Shown here: piece by piece, positions 12,167-24,153 of the stretch
Layout: each line of letters begins with the position of its first letter
Position numbering within the stretch: the stretch's first letter is position 1
Source of the DNA: Roseovarius nubinhibens ISM
GTDB taxonomy: Bacteria; Pseudomonadota; Alphaproteobacteria; Rhodobacterales; Rhodobacteraceae
DNA: 64,000 nucleotides
Assembly: GCF_000152625.1 (NCBI RefSeq)
Contig: NZ_CH724156.1
Location: 2,415,502-2,479,501, forward strand
Reading direction: 5' to 3'
Notes under the pieces: generated by a model
What the model saw: the letters and a program-made list of their open reading frames with translations, nothing else
Databases searched by the model: none
Told to the model about the DNA's origin: nothing
Position numbers and translations under genes: made by a program

Positions 12167-12907
12167 ATGCATCTAGACGTGCAGGATCTGAGGAATTTCT
12201 ATTACCGCAGCGCGCTGGGCCGCGCGGCGCAGAAAACCTTGCGCCAAGAGCTGTTGAAATTCTGGCCCGAAGCCAAGGGGCAGACGGTGGCGGGCTTTGG
12301 CTTTGCGGTGCCCTTCCTGCGCCCTTATCTGAGCGAGGCGCGGCGGGTGGTGGGGCTGATGCCGGCGCAGCAGGGGGTGATTGCCTGGCCGCAGGGGATG
12401 CCGAATGTCAGCGTTTTATGCGAAGAGACCTCCTGGCCCTTGGAAACTGGGCGGATCGACAAGCTCTTGCTGGTGCATGCGCTGGAGGTGAGCGAGCGGC
12501 CCGGCGACCTTTTGGAGGAATGCTGGCGGGCGCTGGGGCCGGGGGGATCGGCGATTTTCGTGCTGCCGAACCGGGCCGGGCTGTGGTCGCGGAGCGACCG
12601 CACGCCCTTTGGCTATGGCCGTCCCTATTCGCAAGGACAGCTCGAAACCTTGTTGAAAACCAAGGGCTTCCTGCCTGAGCGCCATGTCACGACCCTCTAT
12701 CAGCCGCCGAGCGAGCGGCGGTTCTGGCGCAAGACCGCCGGGATGTGGGAGCGGCTTGGCGGCAAGATCGAGATCATCGGCGCGGGCGGGGTTCTCATGG
12801 TGGAGGCCAGCAAACGGGTGCAGGGCCAGACCGGGACCGGGGTCAAGGACGCGGTGCGCAACCCGCTCGAAGTGCTGCAACCGAAGCCCAAGGTAAAGCC
12901 GATCTGA
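12167..12907 (+). CDS. Class I SAM-dependent methyltransferase-like protein
   Basis: The 246-residue protein resembles small class I methyltransferases. An early glycine-bearing segment ([14 protein letters not shown]) stands where motif I is expected but lacks the clean GxGxG. Later [16 protein letters not shown] and [14 protein letters not shown] match the post-I and post-III strand pattern. The C-terminus is basic and proline-rich. Substrate unknown. It faces gloB across a short shared promoter region. An 11-bp tandem repeat element begins 15 bases after its stop. Because motif I is weak, activity cannot be assumed. Confidence 0.75.
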   Translation: MHLDVQDLRNFYYRSALGRAAQKTLRQELLKFWPEAKGQTVAGFGFAVPFLRPYLSEARRVVGLMPAQQGVIAWPQGMPNVSVLCEETSWPLETGRIDKLLLVHALEVSERPGDLLEECWRALGPGGSAIFVLPNRAGLWSRSDRTPFGYGRPYSQGQLETLLKTKGFLPERHVTTLYQPPSERRFWRKTAGMWERLGGKIEIIGAGGVLMVEASKRVQGQTGTGVKDAVRNPLEVLQPKPKVKPI

Positions 12908-12922
12908 GCCGCAAAATGGCCT

Positions 12923-12966
12923 GTCGGTATTCCGTCGGTAGAACGACAGTATCGCGACTGTGGCGG
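12923..12966 (+). repeat. Phased 11-bp tandem repeat element, copy 1 (four units)
   Basis: Four consecutive 11-bp units begin at 12923, 12934, 12945 and 12956 and follow the pattern G(T/A)C-x-GTA-x4; the first is GTCGGTATTCC. Equivalent 44-bp elements stand at 38602-38645 and 57620-57663. This copy is the most diverged. It is flanked by AAAATGGC on the left and ATTGGCCA on the right. It lies in a 485-base stretch (12908-13392) that otherwise holds only one possible small ORF. Confidence 0.75.
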
Positions 12967-13209
12967 AAATTGGCCATTGAGCGGGGGCTGCGACCGGGGA
13001 TCACGCCCGAGGATTATTTCCCGCGCTGACACAAATTCCATCTGGATTTCCAACGCGATCTTTGCCAATTTCATTTGCATACGAAGTACTTGAGGGCCTG
13101 TGTGCGAGAGCGCGGGCCCCGTGCAGCCCCGGCTTTGCTCGCACAGGCCCGGTTGCCTTTTGCCAGCCAGTGACCCCGGACAACAACCCAGCCCATCGGC
13201 AAGGTGGCC

Positions 13210-13356
13210 ATGACGCTTATGAAACGACTCTGTCTCACGCTTTATGTCCTGCTGCTGCGGCAGTGCGGGCTGCGGGCATTGCGGCGGGGCGATTATGGCC
13301 GGGCCCGGCAATTGACCGACCGGATTCGGCGGCTTGAGGGCAAAAAGCAGCGCTGA
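13210..13356 (+). CDS. Possible small basic protein, 48 residues
   Basis: An ATG at 13210 opens a 48-codon frame. It encodes a short hydrophobic start (LCLTLYVLLL) followed by an arginine-rich amphipathic segment ending EGKKQR. AAGGTGG lies immediately upstream (13201-13207) as a possible ribosome binding site at very short spacing. I do not recognise the protein. Codon use is only partly like that of neighbouring genes, so it may not be real. It is the only plausible gene in the 485 bases between the methyltransferase and the Hint-domain gene. Confidence 0.3.
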   Translation: MTLMKRLCLTLYVLLLRQCGLRALRRGDYGRARQLTDRIRRLEGKKQR

Positions 13357-13392
13357 GGTGAGGGCGCGGAGGCCCAGCAGAGACCCGACAGA

Positions 13393-14529
13393 TCAGAAGA
13401 AGGCGGCGAGCGCGGTGGCGGGTTGGTCGTCGCAGGGCGGCTGTAGATGCGCGCCCCGGGCGAGGGTGCGGTCAATCAGGGCGCGGGCTTGCTTGCCGGT
13501 GAGCAAGGGCCGGGCCGGGGTCTTGGCACAGCCATAGAGCGCGCGGGGCAGGCGGTGGCCGGCCGCGTCGCGAAACTGGCCCAGAGTGAGCGCCTCGCTC
13601 GATTGCGGGCCGAGCATCAGGCTTTCGACCAGCGCGCCGCTGGCGTCGATGACCTCATGCCGGTCGAACAGCAGATGCATATAGATGAGATCGGGCGGAG
13701 TGTTGTCGATCTCGGCGATCTCGGAGGTGGCAAATTGAATGGCGGGGATCAGCACCTCGTCCTCGCCCACCATATGGTCGGCCACCTTGCTGCGCAAAAG
13801 CACGCGATGTTGCCGCGAGAGATAGAGATCGGCCAGCGGCACCCCGGGGGCCAGCGCATCGCGGCGCAGCAGGATCGGCCGGGTCTTGGGCTCGGCGGCA
13901 AAGAGTGCGGCGGGCATCTTGGCCTGACCGATCCACCGCAAGGGCTGATAGCCATGGTCGAGGGTCCAGACCAGATCGCCCGCCCGCAATTTATGGCAGG
14001 GGCGATAGCCGAGCGGCGTGCGCACCGGCACCTCCGAGGTCAGGCAGAGGATCGAGCTGCCGAGGGAAATCGTGCCGTAATATTCATTGCCATAGACATC
14101 CCATTGATAGCTCTGTCCGATGTTGAGATTGGTGAAGTCGAGCACCGGATCCGAGCTGGCACCCTCGGCGGCACCGCTTTTGGCGACGATGGCGCCTTGG
14201 CTCTTGGCACCGTAGAAATCGACGACCTGACCCTCGGTGGTGTTGGTCAGCGCGATGGCCGAGCCTTCGTTGCCGTCGCTGGTGCCGCTCTTGATGCCGA
14301 CGGACACGATATAGATGGTGAAATTCGGATTGTCGGGATGGGGGACGGGGGACAGGCTCGACAGGCGCACTTCGCCGCCGGGGATGCCGGCGTTGCTGTG
14401 CAGGTTGCCATTGTGGCGGTAGACGCTGACCACGAAATCATCGGGGTCGTCATTGGGACCGAGGGTGATCTCGACCCATTCGGTCGCGGCGGCCGATCCT
14501 CTGAAATTCAGTTCTGAGATAAACGCCAT
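13393..14529 (-). CDS. Hint-domain protein with lamin-tail-like N-terminus
   Basis: The protein has 378 residues. Residues 1-130 look like a beta-rich adhesive domain (MAFISELNFRG ... EWVEITLGP), reminiscent of lamin-tail domains; that assignment is tentative. From about 160 comes a Hint (hedgehog/intein) domain: C162 in SILCLTSEVPV, the GDLVWTLDHG segment, LRWIG, and later LSRQHRVLL. Hint domains are self-splicing or self-cleaving folds; here the N-terminal cysteine and histidine-bearing blocks are present. No signal peptide is visible. It lies 300 bases from an RTX-like gene on the same strand. A 17-bp palindrome at 14573 lies upstream of the start. Confidence 0.82.
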   Translation of the reverse strand: MAFISELNFRGSAAATEWVEITLGPNDDPDDFVVSVYRHNGNLHSNAGIPGGEVRLSSLSPVPHPDNPNFTIYIVSVGIKSGTSDGNEGSAIALTNTTEGQVVDFYGAKSQGAIVAKSGAAEGASSDPVLDFTNLNIGQSYQWDVYGNEYYGTISLGSSILCLTSEVPVRTPLGYRPCHKLRAGDLVWTLDHGYQPLRWIGQAKMPAALFAAEPKTRPILLRRDALAPGVPLADLYLSRQHRVLLRSKVADHMVGEDEVLIPAIQFATSEIAEIDNTPPDLIYMHLLFDRHEVIDASGALVESLMLGPQSSEALTLGQFRDAAGHRLPRALYGCAKTPARPLLTGKQARALIDRTLARGAHLQPPCDDQPATALAAFF

Positions 14530-14572
14530 GAACCTGCTGCCCGCGTTTTTGTCGAACTTGTGATTTTCTTAT

Positions 14573-14589
14573 AATTTAAGGCTTAAATT
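14573..14589. promoter_or_regulatory. 17-bp palindrome upstream of the Hint-domain gene
   Basis: AATTTAAG-g-CTTAAATT is a perfect inverted repeat with a one-base centre, 44 bases before the Hint start. On the minus strand it runs into TATAAG, a fair -10, while no good -35 is seen; an activator or repressor could bind there. It is markedly A+T-rich against the surrounding DNA. The regulator is unknown. The rest of 14530-14830 holds only the terminator at 14691. Confidence 0.5.
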
Positions 14590-14690
14590 GCGGCGATTTT
14601 TAGGCAGCTCGCGTTCTGCGGGTATTGGGCGCGCCTGGGCGGCGGCCTCAGGCGGGTGGCTCCGAGGTCTGGCGCGGCTCTGTCGGACGC

Positions 14691-14719
14691 AAAAAAACGC
14701 GGCCGGAGACCCGGCCGCG
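14691..14719 (-). terminator. Intrinsic terminator of the RTX-like gene
   Basis: On the minus strand a perfect 9-bp stem (CGCGGCCGG with its complement, 14698-14719) with a 4-base loop is followed by seven T residues (14691-14697). It stands about 110 bases after the stop of the RTX-like gene and separates it from the Hint gene, so the two are probably not one transcript. Confidence 0.85.
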
Positions 14720-14830
14720 TTGCGCGCTTTGGAGGGGGGAGGGCCGGCGGCAGGTGTCACCGCCGGACCAGCGCGGATCAGGTCAGAACAGCCCAGATCA
14801 GACCTGAACAGATGGGGCTCGGCCCGGGCT

Positions 14831-16144
14831 TTAGACGGTGGCCGCCGCCTCATCAGCCGCCGGAGTGGCCGCCGGGGTCGCATCGGGGGCTGCCGCCGGA
14901 GTGGACTCGGGGCTGGCCGCCGGCGTTGTCTCGGGGCTGGTATCCGGGCTGGTGTCGGCGGCGGGCGCCACGAAGCTGATGTCGGACTGGGTGATCGTCG
15001 CGCCATTGGTGAGCTGGATCAGCAGATCGGGGCGGTTCTCATAGCTCAGCCGCAGCTCTGTTGGGCTCTCATCCGTGCCGGGGGTGATGTCGACGCTCGA
15101 GGGCTCTTCGCTGGTGATCTGCAGCATGTCCTCCTCGGGGTCGAAATCGCTGATGACGATGGCGGCCAGCTCTTCGGGCGTGGCGCCTTCGGCCTCGTGG
15201 CTGATGTTGAACGTATCGGCCCCTTCGCCGCCGGTGAGGCTGCTGGTCTCGGTGCCATCGGCCTCCGAGGGGGTGGTGATCGAGAGCAGATCGTCGCCTG
15301 CGCCGCCGTCGAGCGTCGCGCCCGCATAGGCCGAGAGGCTGTCGTCGCCGGACCCGCCGCGCAGGGTGGCGGTGCTGTCCTCGGCGGCGGTGAGCGTGTC
15401 ATCGCCCGCGCCACCATTGCCCAGAGCCGCCTCCGAGACAGTCAGCAGGTCATCGCCCGCGCCGCCATGACCATGGGCCTCGCCGGAGATGTTGAGCGTG
15501 TCATTGCCCTCGCCGCCAAAGCCGGTGGCCTCGCCCGAGAGGGTCAGGGTGTCATTGCCGTTCTCGCCAACCAGCCGCGTGCTGCCGTCGCCGGTCAGCG
15601 TATCGTGGCCAGAGCCGCCGCTGGCGCGGGCGTTTTCAGTGGCGTTCAGCGTGTCATTGCCGACGCCGCCATCGCCACGGGCGTTGTCGTCGAGGGTCAG
15701 CAGATCGTCGCCGGTGCCGCCCTGGGCAAGCGAATTGTCGGTGGCGGTGAGCGTGTCATTGCCCTCGCCGCCGGCGATGGTGGCCTGATGCGTGCTAAAG
15801 AGCGTGTCATTGCCCAGATGGCCCGAGGCCTGCGCGGTGTTCGCCGCGTGGATCGTGTCATCGCCGTCGCCGCCAAAGCCGGTGGCGCTGTCGGTCAGGG
15901 TGATCGTGTCATTGCCGTCGCGGCCTAGCATGGTGGCATTGCCGGAGCCGGTGAGCGTGTCATCGCCCTGGGTTCCGTGCACGACGTCTTCGTCGTCGCC
16001 GGTGAAGTCGTCACCGGCCATGCCGGGGAGTTCCATATCGGGGTTTTCTTCGGGCGGATTGTCGTCATCGTCGTCGGTCAGAGCATCAACGAGGAAGAAG
16101 GTACCGCCGATCAGGGCCAGGCTGGCCAGTATTATAATTTCCAT
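14831..16144 (-). CDS. Membrane-anchored RTX-like calcium-binding repeat protein
   Basis: The 437-residue acidic protein has one N-terminal membrane segment (IIILASLALIGGTFFLVDAL) and then a run of five aspartates. From about residue 57 to 296 it has about fourteen repeats of 17 residues, each starting with a half-RTX motif such as GGEGNDTLT. A non-repeat domain follows (TFNISHEAEG ... VISDFDPEEDML, like the RTX C-terminal flanking region), and a Pro/Ala/Thr/Ser-rich tail. The start is ATG at 16144 (AGGTG upstream); a GTG at 16147 is also open. It lacks the usual long 9-residue RTX arrays and has no type I secretion genes beside it. It is probably a periplasmic or surface-exposed calcium-binding protein anchored in the inner membrane. 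Confidence 0.82.
   Translation of the reverse strand: MEIIILASLALIGGTFFLVDALTDDDDDNPPEENPDMELPGMAGDDFTGDDEDVVHGTQGDDTLTGSGNATMLGRDGNDTITLTDSATGFGGDGDDTIHAANTAQASGHLGNDTLFSTHQATIAGGEGNDTLTATDNSLAQGGTGDDLLTLDDNARGDGGVGNDTLNATENARASGGSGHDTLTGDGSTRLVGENGNDTLTLSGEATGFGGEGNDTLNISGEAHGHGGAGDDLLTVSEAALGNGGAGDDTLTAAEDSTATLRGGSGDDSLSAYAGATLDGGAGDDLLSITTPSEADGTETSSLTGGEGADTFNISHEAEGATPEELAAIVISDFDPEEDMLQITSEEPSSVDITPGTDESPTELRLSYENRPDLLIQLTNGATITQSDISFVAPAADTSPDTSPETTPAASPESTPAAAPDATPAATPAADEAAATV
15257..15976 (-). repeat. 51-bp coding repeats (17-residue units) in the RTX-like gene
   Basis: About fourteen consecutive units of 17 codons each encode G-G-x-G-(N/D)-D-(T/L)-L-(T/N) plus an eight-residue linker containing a conserved Ala. 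One unit is 19 residues long. The DNA repeats are imperfect, so the expansion is not recent. Confidence 0.8.
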
Positions 16145-16309
16145 CACACACCTGTGTACTTGTTAACATTGTCACTCGCATCGAAGTCACGCGCCTCGAC
16201 GCCACTTGCATCGAACCAAGGTCGATCGCGTGAACCACTGGGCGGGAAACAGGGCCGCCGAATACAGTCGGGGCCAAACCCAAGGCGCACGCTCAAAAAC
16301 CACAACCTC

Positions 16310-16324
16310 TTAACGAGGCGTTAA
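16310..16324. promoter_or_regulatory. CtrA-like gapped site TTAA-N7-TTAA upstream of the RTX-like gene
   Basis: TTAA (16310-16313), seven bases, then TTAA (16321-16324) matches the gapped core of the alphaproteobacterial CtrA binding site; another TTAA follows at 16331. It lies about 165 bases before the RTX-like start. TTAA is rare in this G+C-rich DNA, but one match by itself is weak evidence. Confidence 0.4.
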
Positions 16325-16668
16325 TAAAGTTTAATCAAGGCAGAAAGGTGGAACCTGTCAAGGTGGATGGCGAAATGATGGTAAATTCGCCGCCCTCCGA
16401 CGGCCATTGTTTCGCAAGGGGCGTCAATGGCGCGGATGGGCGGGCATTGTCGCAAGGGATGCGGAAGGGAATCGCTGGGCGCGCGCCTCTCGGACCGCGG
16501 GGCCGTGGCTGTGGCATCCGCGGGCGACGGGCCGGGGCCGTGCCGGTTTGCGACATTGGAATGTGCGCTGAGCCGGGGGATTTGTCGCAAAAGTTTTACG
16601 ATAGCGGTAACGCCGCACCCTCGAATTTGCCGCGATCCGCGCCATGTCACGATTCTTGGGAGGAATCC

Positions 16669-16698
16669 GGGTAATTTTTTTACCCTGCAATCTTGACA
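16669..16698 (+). promoter_or_regulatory. Palindrome and -35-like hexamer upstream of atpH
   Basis: GGGTAA, five T residues and TTACCC form a perfect 6-bp inverted repeat (16669-16685). A consensus -35 hexamer TTGACA follows at 16693-16698. The best nearby -10-like string, TAAGGT (16713), is only 14 bases on, so the promoter is not fully convincing. It sits about 200 bases before atpH and is the best candidate for the operon promoter. Confidence 0.45.
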
Positions 16699-16897
16699 CA
16701 AACCGTCGCACCTAAGGTAAGCCCTTGGCCGGTCTCAGTTTTCCGGGATTTGGCCCGGAGGCCAAGCCGCTTGCCCGCTTGGCAAGGCTCTGCTAGACCC
16801 ACGCCGATCACAGTGATTTGAGCCGCTCAAGGCTCTCCAACGCCCCCGGAGGCAGGTGTCTGCCTGAATACCGGGGCCAACTGTCGGAAGGGTGGAC

Positions 16898-17458
16898 GTG
16901 TCGGAAACAGCTTCGATTTCCTCCGGTATCGCCGCGCGCTATGCGACGGCGATTTTTGAACTCGCGCAGGACAGCAGCGCGCTGCCGAAGCTGGAGGCAG
17001 GCGTTGACGCGCTCGCTGAGGCTTTGGAGACCAGTGCCGATCTGCGTGCCATGATTGCTTCGCCGGTCATCAGCCGGGCCGAGCAAGGTGCGGCGATCGC
17101 CGCGCTGGCCAAGAAGATGAAACTGCCGGCCGAGCTGAGCCAGGGTCTGGCGCTGATGGCCGAAAAGCGCCGTCTGTTCACGCTGCCCCAGCTGGTCAAG
17201 TCGCTGCGTGCGATGCTGGCCGAGCATAAGGGTGAAGTGACCGCCGAGGTGACCAGTGCCAAGGCGCTGACCAAGACCCAGGCGGACAAGCTGGCCAAGA
17301 CGCTGAAATCCAGCGTCGGCAAGGATGTCAAAATCAATGCGACCGTCGATGAAAGCCTCATTGGCGGTCTTGTCGTGAAAATGGGCTCGAAGATGATCGA
17401 TACCTCGATCCGCTCGCGTCTCAATTCTCTCCAGAATGCAATGAAAGAGGTCGGATAA
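16898..17458 (+). CDS. atpH: F1 ATP synthase delta subunit
   Basis: This subunit forms the peripheral stalk link between F1 and the membrane b subunits. The 186-residue protein carries [19 protein letters not shown] at its start and ends with the OSCP-type segment ([16 protein letters not shown], then [13 protein letters not shown]). I chose GTG at 16898 over the in-frame GTG at 16892, because GGAAGGG (16886-16892) then has the right five-base spacing. It opens the F1 operon. The Fo genes are not here, as expected for alphaproteobacteria where they form a separate cluster. atpA begins on the base after its stop. Confidence 0.95.
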   Translation: MSETASISSGIAARYATAIFELAQDSSALPKLEAGVDALAEALETSADLRAMIASPVISRAEQGAAIAALAKKMKLPAELSQGLALMAEKRRLFTLPQLVKSLRAMLAEHKGEVTAEVTSAKALTKTQADKLAKTLKSSVGKDVKINATVDESLIGGLVVKMGSKMIDTSIRSRLNSLQNAMKEVG

Positions 17459-18997
<1,539 letters not shown>

Positions 18998-19011
18998 GGG
19001 GGGACGAGGCA

Positions 19012-21341
<2,330 letters not shown>

Positions 21342-21350
21342 GAGACGCGG

Positions 21351-21408
21351 GGTGGGCCCCAGGCCCACCCTGACCAGACCATCCCGGCATAGGGGGGCCA
21401 CGCCCCCC
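21351..21408 (+). other. Two consecutive intercistronic hairpins between atpD and atpC
   Basis: Hairpin 1: GGTGGGCC (21351-21358), 3-base loop, GGCCCACC (21362-21369). Hairpin 2: GGGGGGC (21392-21398), 3-base loop, GCCCCCC (21402-21408). Both stems are perfect and very G+C-rich, without T tracts, so they are not classic terminators. They could stabilise the upstream transcript or lower epsilon expression. Confidence 0.7.
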
Positions 21409-21430
21409 GGTGCCCAAAGCGGAGGCCAAG

Positions 21431-21856
21431 ATGGCTGAAACAGTGCAATTCGACCTCGTCAGCCCGGAACGCCGTCTGGCGTCGGTTCAGGTGACCGAGG
21501 TGCAGATCCCCGGCGCCGATGGCGACATGACGGTGATGGCCGACCACGCGCCTCTGATCACCTCGCTGCGCCCCGGTGTGCTTCGCGCAAGCGGCCCGGA
21601 CGGTGAGAGCGAATATGTCGTGACCGGCGGCTTTGCCGAGATCAACGCCGATGGCATTTCGGTGCTGGCCGAGCGCGCCGTGCCGCGCGGTGACATGACG
21701 CAGGACAGCTTTAAGGCGCTGGTGGATGACGCCAAGCAAAAGCTCGACCGCGCTCAGGAAACCTTCAAGAACGAGCCGGGCCCGGTCGATGATGCGGCCA
21801 AGCTGCTCGCCGATATGGTGGCCATGGGCGACGAAATCGGCCTCTCCTCGCATTAA
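21431..21856 (+). CDS. atpC: F1 ATP synthase epsilon subunit
   Basis: The epsilon subunit binds the gamma shaft and can inhibit ATP hydrolysis. The 141-residue protein starts [16 protein letters not shown], with the N-terminal beta-sandwich ([19 protein letters not shown]) and a C-terminal helical region. The frame is open further upstream (21410), but ATG 21431 has GGAGG seven bases before it and matches family starts. It closes the operon; a terminator follows. Confidence 0.96.
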   Translation: MAETVQFDLVSPERRLASVQVTEVQIPGADGDMTVMADHAPLITSLRPGVLRASGPDGESEYVVTGGFAEINADGISVLAERAVPRGDMTQDSFKALVDDAKQKLDRAQETFKNEPGPVDDAAKLLADMVAMGDEIGLSSH

Positions 21857-21880
21857 GCGGCGGCAGGCAAAAATAGAGAA

Positions 21881-21906
21881 GGGTCCGCCATGGCGGGCCC
21901 TTTTTT
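21881..21906 (+). terminator. Intrinsic terminator of atpHAGDC
   Basis: GGGTCCGC, loop CATG, GCGGGCCC (one G-T pair) followed by six T residues, 24 bases after the atpC stop. This is a classic rho-independent terminator. Confidence 0.93.
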
Positions 21907-21978
21907 GTACATAAGACTTCTTTTTTTCGCCAGATTGGTTAATTAGATCAACTTTGAGTGGTGCGAGCGGTTGGAAGA

Positions 21979-22329
21979 ATGAAAAGACTCGATAACAGGC
22001 TGATCGGAATCGATCAGGGCGAATTGGTGCTCTTCTCGGATTACGAGAAGGGTGGCGAGATGTGGACGGGCACGGGCGAGCGCACGCGCCGCCATTCGAT
22101 CCATTTCGCCGAAGCCTATCGCCTGCCGCCGATGGTGCATGTGTCGCTGTCGATGTGGGACACCGACAGTTCGACCAATGCGCGGATGGAAATTTCCGCC
22201 GAGAACATCACAGAGATCGGGTTTGATTGCGTGTTTCGCACCTGGGCCGATACGCGAGTGGCGCGGGCGCGGATGCGCTGGATGTCGATTGGTGAGCTGG
22301 CCCATGAGGATGATTGGGACCTCTATTGA
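21979..22329 (+). CDS. H-type lectin domain protein
   Basis: The 116-residue protein resembles small H-type lectin-fold proteins common in Rhodobacterales. Visible marks are GELVLFSDYEKGGEMWTG, the central PPMVHVSLSMWD strand and a C-terminal FRTWADTRVARARMRW strand. This fold was first known from invertebrate agglutinins; the bacterial role is unknown. There is no signal peptide. The start is uncertain: ATG 21979 has GGAAG too close, and GTG codons at 21958 and 21961 are in frame. It is a single gene between the atp terminator and the convergent prs terminator. Confidence 0.75.
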   Translation: MKRLDNRLIGIDQGELVLFSDYEKGGEMWTGTGERTRRHSIHFAEAYRLPPMVHVSLSMWDTDSSTNARMEISAENITEIGFDCVFRTWADTRVARARMRWMSIGELAHEDDWDLY

Positions 22330-22364
22330 GCCGCGTCGCCATAGCCTGACCGCAAGACATGAAA

Positions 22365-22393
22365 AGGCCGCCGAACCCAAGGGTTGGCGGCCT
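22365..22393 (-). terminator. Intrinsic terminator of prs
   Basis: On the minus strand, an 8-bp stem (AGGCCGCC with GGCGGCCT) encloses an inner AACCC/GGGTT pairing and is followed by a short T run (TTTTC). It stands 30 bases after the prs stop and also 36 bases after the convergent lectin gene, so it may act in both directions. Confidence 0.75.
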
Positions 22394-22422
22394 AAGTTGA
22401 TTCAACGCATGAAGTGGCGGAA

Positions 22423-23442
22423 TTAGCTCGCGGAATACATCCCGTCATAGATCGGGCCGAGCGTGTCGGTTTCAAACAGCGACGAGACCGAGGTGCCGTT
22501 CCAGATGTTCAGGATCGCCTGGGCAAAGATCGGCGCGGTCGGCACGATGCGGATATTGGGCGCGTTGCGCACCGCTTCGCTCGGCGCGATCGTGTCGGTC
22601 AGAACCAGCGATTTCATCACCGATTTGCTGACCCGTTCGACGGCGGGGCCCGACATCACGCCATGGGTGATATAGGCGTGGACCTCGGAGGCGCCATGTT
22701 CGAGCAGCACTTCGGCGGCCTTGCAGAGCGTGCCGGCGGTGTCGCAGATGTCATCGACGATGATGCATTTCTTGCCCGAGACGTCGCCGATCACGGTCAT
22801 TTCCGCCACTTCGCCCGCCTTTTCGCGGCGCTTGTCGACGATGGAGAGCGGCGCGTTGATGCGCTTGGCCAGTTCGCGGGCGCGGGCCACGCCGCCGACG
22901 TCGGGCGATACGATCATCACCTCGTCCATGCAATCCTTGAACTGATCCTTCACATCGAGGGCAAAGATCGGCGAGGCATAGAGGTTGTCGACGGGGATGT
23001 CGAAGAAGCCCTGGATCTGCGTCGCGTGGAGATCCATGGTCAGCACCCGTTCGATGCCTGCGCCATAGATCATGTTGGCCACCAGCTTGGCGGTGATCGG
23101 CGTGCGGGCCTTGGTGCGGCGGTCCTGACGGGCATAACCGAAATAGGGGATCACGGCGGTGATGCGCTGGGCCGAGCTGCGGCGGAGCGCGTCGGCCATG
23201 ATCAGGAGTTCCATCAGGTTGTCATTCGCCGGGTTCGACGTCGACTGGATGATGAACATGTCTTCGCCACGAACGTTTTCGTAAACTTCGACAAAGATTT
23301 CCTGATCGTTGAAACGCTCGATCCTCGCGTCGCACAGACCCACCTGCACACCGCGATGCATCGACATGCGTCGGGCCACGGCATTGGCGAGGGGTTTGTT
23401 GGCATTGCCAGTGATAAGCTTGGGTTCGGCGGTCTGGGGCAT
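22423..23442 (-). CDS. prs: Ribose-phosphate pyrophosphokinase (PRPP synthetase)
   Basis: This enzyme makes phosphoribosyl pyrophosphate from ribose 5-phosphate and ATP, feeding purine, pyrimidine, histidine and tryptophan synthesis. The 339-residue protein shows the N-terminal [10 protein letters not shown] segment, [10 protein letters not shown], the ATP-binding flexible loop [17 protein letters not shown], and the PRPP motif [14 protein letters not shown] moved the start from 23520 to the ATG at 23442, where AGGAA lies eight bases upstream and the family sequence begins. A divergent isomerase gene starts about 110 bases away. Confidence 0.96.
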   Translation of the reverse strand: MPQTAEPKLITGNANKPLANAVARRMSMHRGVQVGLCDARIERFNDQEIFVEVYENVRGEDMFIIQSTSNPANDNLMELLIMADALRRSSAQRITAVIPYFGYARQDRRTKARTPITAKLVANMIYGAGIERVLTMDLHATQIQGFFDIPVDNLYASPIFALDVKDQFKDCMDEVMIVSPDVGGVARARELAKRINAPLSIVDKRREKAGEVAEMTVIGDVSGKKCIIVDDICDTAGTLCKAAEVLLEHGASEVHAYITHGVMSGPAVERVSKSVMKSLVLTDTIAPSEAVRNAPNIRIVPTAPIFAQAILNIWNGTSVSSLFETDTLGPIYDGMYSAS

Positions 23443-23549
23443 GTGCGGTTCCTGTCCGGGGAGCTGAATGACAGATTCGTGACGTTGAACCCCGCTTAGC
23501 ACGCGCTTAGGGTCGGGCAAAGTGTGACCCCACAGGGAGGAGCCGGAAA

Positions 23550-24149
23550 ATGGCCCATATCGACTATTACTTCACCACTTTGTCGCCTTTCGCCTATCTC
23601 GCCGACCAGCGGCTCGAGCGAATCGCGGAAGCCGAAGGCGCGAGCATCACCTACAAGCCGCTCGATATCATGGCGCTGTTTTCCCGCACGGGCGGTCAGG
23701 CGCCGAAGGATCGCCACCCGTCGCGCATGGCCTATCGCAATCAGGAAGTGCGCCGTCAGGCCAAGAAGACCGGCATGAAGATGAGCTTTCAGCCGGCCCA
23801 TTGGCCGACCAACGCGGCGCCTTCCTCATATGCGATCATCGCGGCGCAGGCGGCGGGCGGCGGCGATATGGGGGCGCTGGTGCATGGGGTGCTACGGGCG
23901 TGCTGGGCCGAGGATCGCGACATTGCCGAGGATGCGGTGATCCGCGACTGCCTCGAACAGGCGGGATTCGATCCGGCGCTGGCCGATAGCGGTCTGTTGT
24001 CGGGGGCCGAGACCTATGCCGCCAATCTCGAAGAGGCGGTGTCGGTCGGGGTGTTTGGCTCGCCCTTCTATGTGGTCGACAGTGGCGAGATGTTCTGGGG
24101 TCAGGACCGGCTCGACGATCTGCAGGCGCATTTGCAGGGCAAGCTCTGA
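23550..24149 (+). CDS. 2-hydroxychromene-2-carboxylate isomerase-like protein (DsbA family, kappa GST-like)
   Basis: This 199-residue thioredoxin-fold protein of the HCCA isomerase/kappa glutathione transferase group probably uses glutathione. The start [17 protein letters not shown] carries the serine (S12) that replaces the DsbA active-site cysteine, and [21 protein letters not shown] is the typical C-terminal block. Named enzymes act in naphthalene breakdown, but no aromatic pathway is near, so the real substrate is unknown. GGGAGGAG precedes the start. An alpha/beta hydrolase gene follows 4 bases after the stop, probably in one transcript. Confidence 0.85.
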   Translation: MAHIDYYFTTLSPFAYLADQRLERIAEAEGASITYKPLDIMALFSRTGGQAPKDRHPSRMAYRNQEVRRQAKKTGMKMSFQPAHWPTNAAPSSYAIIAAQAAGGGDMGALVHGVLRACWAEDRDIAEDAVIRDCLEQAGFDPALADSGLLSGAETYAANLEEAVSVGVFGSPFYVVDSGEMFWGQDRLDDLQAHLQGKL

Positions 24150-24153
24150 TCCG

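Larger units (their letters stand above)
16145..16897. other. 750-base intergenic region between the RTX-like gene and atpH
   Basis: No convincing gene is seen on either strand. Open frames here have un-proteinlike composition and poor codon use. The left third is A+T-richer and holds TTAA-rich sites. The right part holds a palindrome and a TTGACA hexamer probably serving the ATP synthase operon. No small RNA could be recognised with confidence, though the length leaves room for one. Confidence 0.6.

Noticed and set aside
16321..16711. Open frames of about 95-126 codons upstream of atpH on the minus strand
   Set aside because: Composition and codon use are unlike the genes here, and no domain is recognisable.
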